Positions 60,087 through 64,000 of a stretch of DNA of 64,000 bases are shown here, piece after piece; positions within the stretch are counted from its first letter, which is position 1, and each line of letters begins with the position of its first letter. The position numbers and the translations under genes were made by a program. The notes beneath the pieces were generated by a model. The model searched no databases. It was given only the letters and a program-made list of their open reading frames with translations, and was not told where the DNA came from. This DNA comes from Planctomycetota bacterium (GTDB taxonomy: Bacteria > Planctomycetota > UBA1135 > GCA-002686595), in the NCBI GenBank assembly GCA_016872715.1, contig VGZD01000004.1:16285-80284 (forward strand), in the 5' to 3' direction.

Positions 60087-61144
60087 GTGAGCATCGGCAC
60101 TTCGACGAGCAGACACTGCTCGAGGCCGCACTCGATCCGCAGGCCCACGCGTTGCGCGCGCAGGTGCACTCGTGTGCGCAGTGCAGCTCGGCGCTGCGCA
60201 AGTTGGGCGCGTTCGCCGACGATCTGCGCCTGCAATTGCTCGCGGAACCCGCGGCGCAGGCGCGCACGGCGCGCGTTCTGAGCGAGCGCGTGCTCGCGCG
60301 CACGACGCGCGAGGATCTCAGTCGCGGCGGCGACCTGCGACTGGTCGCGCGCTTCGCGCTCGAGCGCGTGCGCTCGTCGAGTGCGCTGCGACTCGCGGCC
60401 GCGCTGCTCGTCGCGCACCTCTTCGCGCTGCCGGTGCTCGCGTGGATCGTGCTGCGCGCTCCGCGCCGCACCGGCGAGTTCCAGACCCGCATCGAGACGC
60501 CCTCCGAGCCGTACTTCTCGGGAGAGGGCGAGCGCGAACCCGATCTCGTGCCGAACACGCCGCTCCCCGAGGGCGAGCCGCGCGCAGTCGAAGTCGCCGC
60601 GGGCAGCGACGGTGCCGACTGGCTCGTCAGCGCGCGGCGCTCGGAGCGCGCGGCGCTGGTCGCCCTCGCGCCCAAGCCGTGGAGCGAGGGCGCCCCGACC
60701 GAGCCGCTGGCACAGCTCCTGTGGCTGCGCGCTGCGCGTCTGGCGGGCCGCGAGCTGCCCGACTGGGTGCTCTCGCGCGCCCCCGACGGGGCCCCCAGCC
60801 GCATGGCGATCTGGACCGAGATCCTGCTCGACGAGTGGGCACTCTCCGGCGCGCGACCTGCGCACCTCGAAGCCGCGCTCGCGCGCCTCGCGGCCCTGCC
60901 GGATTTCCAGCGCTCGCGCCTCGTCGCCTGTGCGCTGCAGCGCGCGGCCGCGGGCGGAGCCATCGAGGCGGCCACGCTGGTCGACTTCCAGCGCCCGAGC
61001 GCCGACGCGCGCGAAGTCGCGGAGCGCGCGGCCAAGGAGTCCTTGGCGCGCTTGGCGCGTGACGCGCTCGGAGACCACCGCGACGCGGGCTCGAGCGAGC
61101 GCGAGGCGGCCCTGGACGCCTGGGGAGCGCCGCGGCGCCCGTAG
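60083..61144 (+). CDS. Putative membrane anti-sigma factor
   Basis: GTG overlaps sigma stop; QVHSCAQCSSAL zinc-like motif; TM ALRLAAALLVAHLFALPVLAWIVL. Confidence 0.65.
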   Translation: MSEHRHFDEQTLLEAALDPQAHALRAQVHSCAQCSSALRKLGAFADDLRLQLLAEPAAQARTARVLSERVLARTTREDLSRGGDLRLVARFALERVRSSSALRLAAALLVAHLFALPVLAWIVLRAPRRTGEFQTRIETPSEPYFSGEGEREPDLVPNTPLPEGEPRAVEVAAGSDGADWLVSARRSERAALVALAPKPWSEGAPTEPLAQLLWLRAARLAGRELPDWVLSRAPDGAPSRMAIWTEILLDEWALSGARPAHLEAALARLAALPDFQRSRLVACALQRAAAGGAIEAATLVDFQRPSADAREVAERAAKESLARLARDALGDHRDAGSSEREAALDAWGAPRRP

Positions 61145-61265
61145 GGGCCCAAGCGTTCGCGCGCGAGCGAAACTCGCGCCGCAACCGGCGATAATGGGCC
61201 TTGGGTGGGTCGGCCCATGCCCGGCCGTGGTCCCTGCGCTCGCGAGCCGTTACCCTCCTGCGCCC

Positions 61266-62741
61266 ATGTGGTCCGTGTTCCTCGCCGTGGCGCTCCCGCA
61301 GTCCGCTCCTTCCGTCCCGGCCCCCGCGGACCGTGCGCCCGCGTTCGAACTCACGCTCCTCGAGGCGGCGCGCACCGCACTCGAGAACGACCTCGGCCTC
61401 AAGCTGGCCGAGACCTCGGCGGAGATCTCCCAGTACGCCTACGAAGGCAGTTGGGGCAGCTTCGATCCGACGTGGCGCATCAACGCTGGCTATCGAGAGG
61501 ACGAGAACCGCAACAACAACCCGTTCTTCGGCATCGACAGCATCGACTCGCAGCAGCTCGACCTCGGCACGGGGCTGAACCTGCCTCTGCTGACGGGCGG
61601 TGCGGTCGATCTCTCGTTCGGTCAATCGAACACCGACTCGAACTTCGCACTGTTCCAGCGCTCGGTGTCCGAGCGCATCGCGCTGAGCTTCAACCAGCCG
61701 CTGTTGCGCGGCGCGGGGACGGCGTTCGCGACGAGCACGCAGCGCGAGAACGAGTTTCGGCTGCGGCGTCAGCTCGAAGGCGTGCGACACGCGCGCCAAG
61801 ACCTGCTCCAGCGCGTGACGCAGACCTACTGGGACCTCGTCAGCTCGCTCGAACAGGAGCGCGTCGCCGACGAGACGCTCGCGCTCGGGCGAGAGCAGCT
61901 CCTCCAAAACCAGCGTCGACTCGCGGCCGGCGTCGGGACGGAAGTCGAGGTGCTGCAGGCCGAGACGAACGTGGCGCAGCGCGTGGAGCAGAAACTCGCG
62001 CGCGAGGTCACGGTGCGCGCGGCCGCGGACAAGCTCAAGGGACTGATGTATCCCGGCACGCAGACCGAGCGCTGGGAGCGCGAGATCAAGCCCGTGACGG
62101 AGCTGCCCGACGCGGACAGGGCGAGCGTGCCGAGTTGGACCGCGGCGTTCGCCGTGGCGCTCGTCGAGCGCTCGGAGCTGCGCCAGCAGCTGTTCCAGAT
62201 CGATGAGAGCGAGGAGCAGCTCCTGCGCGCGAGCTCGCTGCGTCGCTCACAACTGGACTTCTCGTTCCAGACCTCGAGCGCCGCCATCGAGCGCAACGAG
62301 GGCGACGCGCTCGAATCGGCCTTTGGTTGGGAGTATCCCACCTACGCGGCGCAACTGAACTTCAGCGCCCCGATCGGCAACCGCGCGGCGCTCAGCGCCG
62401 AGCGGTCGGCGCGCGCCGCCGTGCGGACCGCGCGCCTGACCTACGACCAGCTCGAGTCGCAGATCGTCGAAGAAGTGCGCGCCGCGGTGCGCAACACGAA
62501 TTACTCGCTCGAAGCCGTGCGAGCGGCTGCGGCCAGCGCGGATCTCGCGCGACGTCAGCTCGCGGCGGAACAGACGCGCTATCGCGAGGGCCTGTCGACG
62601 AACTTCCAAGTGCTCCAGTTCCAGCAGCAGCTCGGAGAGTCGCTGTATTCCCAGACGCTCGCGCGCGCCAACCTCGCCAAGGCGCTGGTCGCGCTGCGCC
62701 GTTCGCAGGGCGTGCTCGATCCTGAGTGCATCGGGCTGTAG
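61266..62741 (+). CDS. TolC-family outer-membrane protein
   Basis: Repeated amphipathic helices, TYWDLVSSLEQERVADETLALGREQL, RYREGLSTNFQVLQFQQQLGESLYSQ. Confidence 0.88.
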   Translation: MWSVFLAVALPQSAPSVPAPADRAPAFELTLLEAARTALENDLGLKLAETSAEISQYAYEGSWGSFDPTWRINAGYREDENRNNNPFFGIDSIDSQQLDLGTGLNLPLLTGGAVDLSFGQSNTDSNFALFQRSVSERIALSFNQPLLRGAGTAFATSTQRENEFRLRRQLEGVRHARQDLLQRVTQTYWDLVSSLEQERVADETLALGREQLLQNQRRLAAGVGTEVEVLQAETNVAQRVEQKLAREVTVRAAADKLKGLMYPGTQTERWEREIKPVTELPDADRASVPSWTAAFAVALVERSELRQQLFQIDESEEQLLRASSLRRSQLDFSFQTSSAAIERNEGDALESAFGWEYPTYAAQLNFSAPIGNRAALSAERSARAAVRTARLTYDQLESQIVEEVRAAVRNTNYSLEAVRAAAASADLARRQLAAEQTRYREGLSTNFQVLQFQQQLGESLYSQTLARANLAKALVALRRSQGVLDPECIGL

Positions 62742-62761
62742 TGTCCCGCGCGAGGCAGACG

Positions 62762-64000
62762 ATGGCCGTGCACAGAGGCGACGATCGGCGGTGCGCTGGA
62801 GTGATGCGGGGGAGATCCCGCGCGCTCGCGCTCGCGGCCTTGGTCTGCGCCGCGGCATGGTGCGCCGCGGCGTGCGCTGAAGACGGAGCGGAGCGAGAGG
62901 CGCAGGCGGGCGCCAGCGCGCTGCCGATCGCGCTCGACTCGCGCCTCGCCTACCTGCTCTCTCCGGGGACACGCCACGAGCATTACGACGTCGACGCTTC
63001 CGACACGCTCGGCATCTTGACGGAGACGCTCGAGCACGGGCATCGAGATCCACTGCGTCGCGCGCGCGAGGAGCTCTCGGCGCGAGGAGCTGAGGGCCTC
63101 GCCGTCGCGAGTCGCACGATCGACGCGCACTTCGAGAGCCCCGACGGCGGCTCGCACCTGCGCAACGCGCTCGAGATCGCGCAACGCAGCGACGCGCCCG
63201 GCGCGCGCGCGCTGTGCCTGCGACTGTTGCGTCACCGCGACGTCGGCCTCGCGGGACTGGCGGCGGTGGCGCTCGAGAAGCACGGGCAGCCGCAGGACTA
63301 TGAGCTGCTCATGGCGTGCTTCGACGCCGCCGACCCCGAGTTCAAACTGCGCTTCCTGCTGGCCGCGGCCAAGCTCGATCCCCCGCGCGCCCAGCGGCAA
63401 GTCCTCGACTGGATCGACCGCGGCGAGCTCGATGGCCTTTGGGACGAGTGCGGTCCGCTGCTCGCCGGCGCGACCGCGAACGACGTCGTCGGCCGCCTCA
63501 GCCCGCACTGGCCGACGATGCCGCCGCGCTTCAAGGCCTTGCTCGCCGCTCCGTGCGCCCGCGCAGGCGACGCCCAGGCGCTGGCGTTCCTGCGCGAGGA
63601 GGCGCACAGCGCGGAACAGTGGCGCGCGGAGTCGGCCGTCACCGCGCTGCACTTCGCGAGCATGCATGCCGAACTCGACCTCGTGGCGCGGCGCGGCAAG
63701 GTCCCGAGCGCCCGCCTGCGCGCGCTCAACGCCCTCGCCACGCCGAGCCTCGTGGCGAGCTACGCGGAGTCCTTCCGCGCGAACTTGAATTCGAGCGACG
63801 ATGGCCTCGCGAACGCCGCGCTGGCCGTGCTCGTGCGGCTGCGAGATCCCAGCGCCCTCGCGCACGCGCTCGCGCTCGTCGCTGGACAGGACAACGAAAG
63901 CCTGCGCACCGCGATGTCGGCGCTGCGCGAACCCATGCTCGAGGATCCAAGTCTGGCGCAGCGCGTGCTCACGGCACTCGAGGAGCGGCGCGCGCCCGAG
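62762..64000 (+). CDS. Hypothetical secreted HEAT/helical-repeat protein, truncated by window end
   Basis: Open frame to the end of the window (absent from the ORF track because it has no stop); signal-like RALALAALVCAAAWCAAACAED. Confidence 0.65.
   Translation, partial: MAVHRGDDRRCAGVMRGRSRALALAALVCAAAWCAAACAEDGAEREAQAGASALPIALDSRLAYLLSPGTRHEHYDVDASDTLGILTETLEHGHRDPLRRAREELSARGAEGLAVASRTIDAHFESPDGGSHLRNALEIAQRSDAPGARALCLRLLRHRDVGLAGLAAVALEKHGQPQDYELLMACFDAADPEFKLRFLLAAAKLDPPRAQRQVLDWIDRGELDGLWDECGPLLAGATANDVVGRLSPHWPTMPPRFKALLAAPCARAGDAQALAFLREEAHSAEQWRAESAVTALHFASMHAELDLVARRGKVPSARLRALNALATPSLVASYAESFRANLNSSDDGLANAALAVLVRLRDPSALAHALALVAGQDNESLRTAMSALREPMLEDPSLAQRVLTALEERRAPE

Overview
High-GC, densely coded chromosomal window of about 50 protein genes. 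I saw no rRNA, CRISPR array, transposase or prophage genes, and no tRNA that I could identify by eye. Taxonomy cannot be proven from the sequence alone. Planctomycetota-like is a low-confidence guess from the double-length UvrA, the sigma-54 circuitry and the high GC. Main blocks: (1) 0.1-24.3 kb, an exopolysaccharide cluster of the exosortase/PEP-CTERM-associated type. It holds rmlA-D-B, Wza-like and Wzz-like proteins, an O-antigen-ligase-like protein, an AsnB-type amidotransferase, glycosyltransferases, a polysaccharide deacetylase, an HK/NtrC/TPR trio resembling PrsK-PrsR-PrsT, a FemAB-like protein and a GT39-like protein. No exosortase is visible. (2) 24.4-31.1 kb: EF-P, RpoN, an FHA-like/GGDEF-like/NtrC trio. 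(3) 31-44.9 kb: housekeeping genes (LpxH-like, cmk, plsC, rpsA, tyrS, glyA, mtnA, purC, aroA, galE). (4) 45-64 kb: dacB, an inositol monophosphatase-like gene, then a translationally coupled run of fused double UvrA, XPB-like helicase, helicase-associated protein, thiE-like, with thiL and tsaE following. After that come an ECF sigma/anti-sigma pair, a TolC-like gene and a truncated HEAT-like ORF. The most interesting observations are the UvrA(x2)-XPB-helicase-associated operon; a histidine kinase and receiver that have both lost catalytic residues but feed an intact sigma-54 activator; a GGDEF protein with a lost active site and a retained RxxD I-site; a GT2 pseudoenzyme paired with a canonical GT2; tandemly multiplied stem-loops or gene 3' ends spanning stop codons; structured leaders before rpsA and the Wza-like gene; and an EF-P with Asn at the loop tip. 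None is proven to be a new system. Each needs the homology or experimental test stated.
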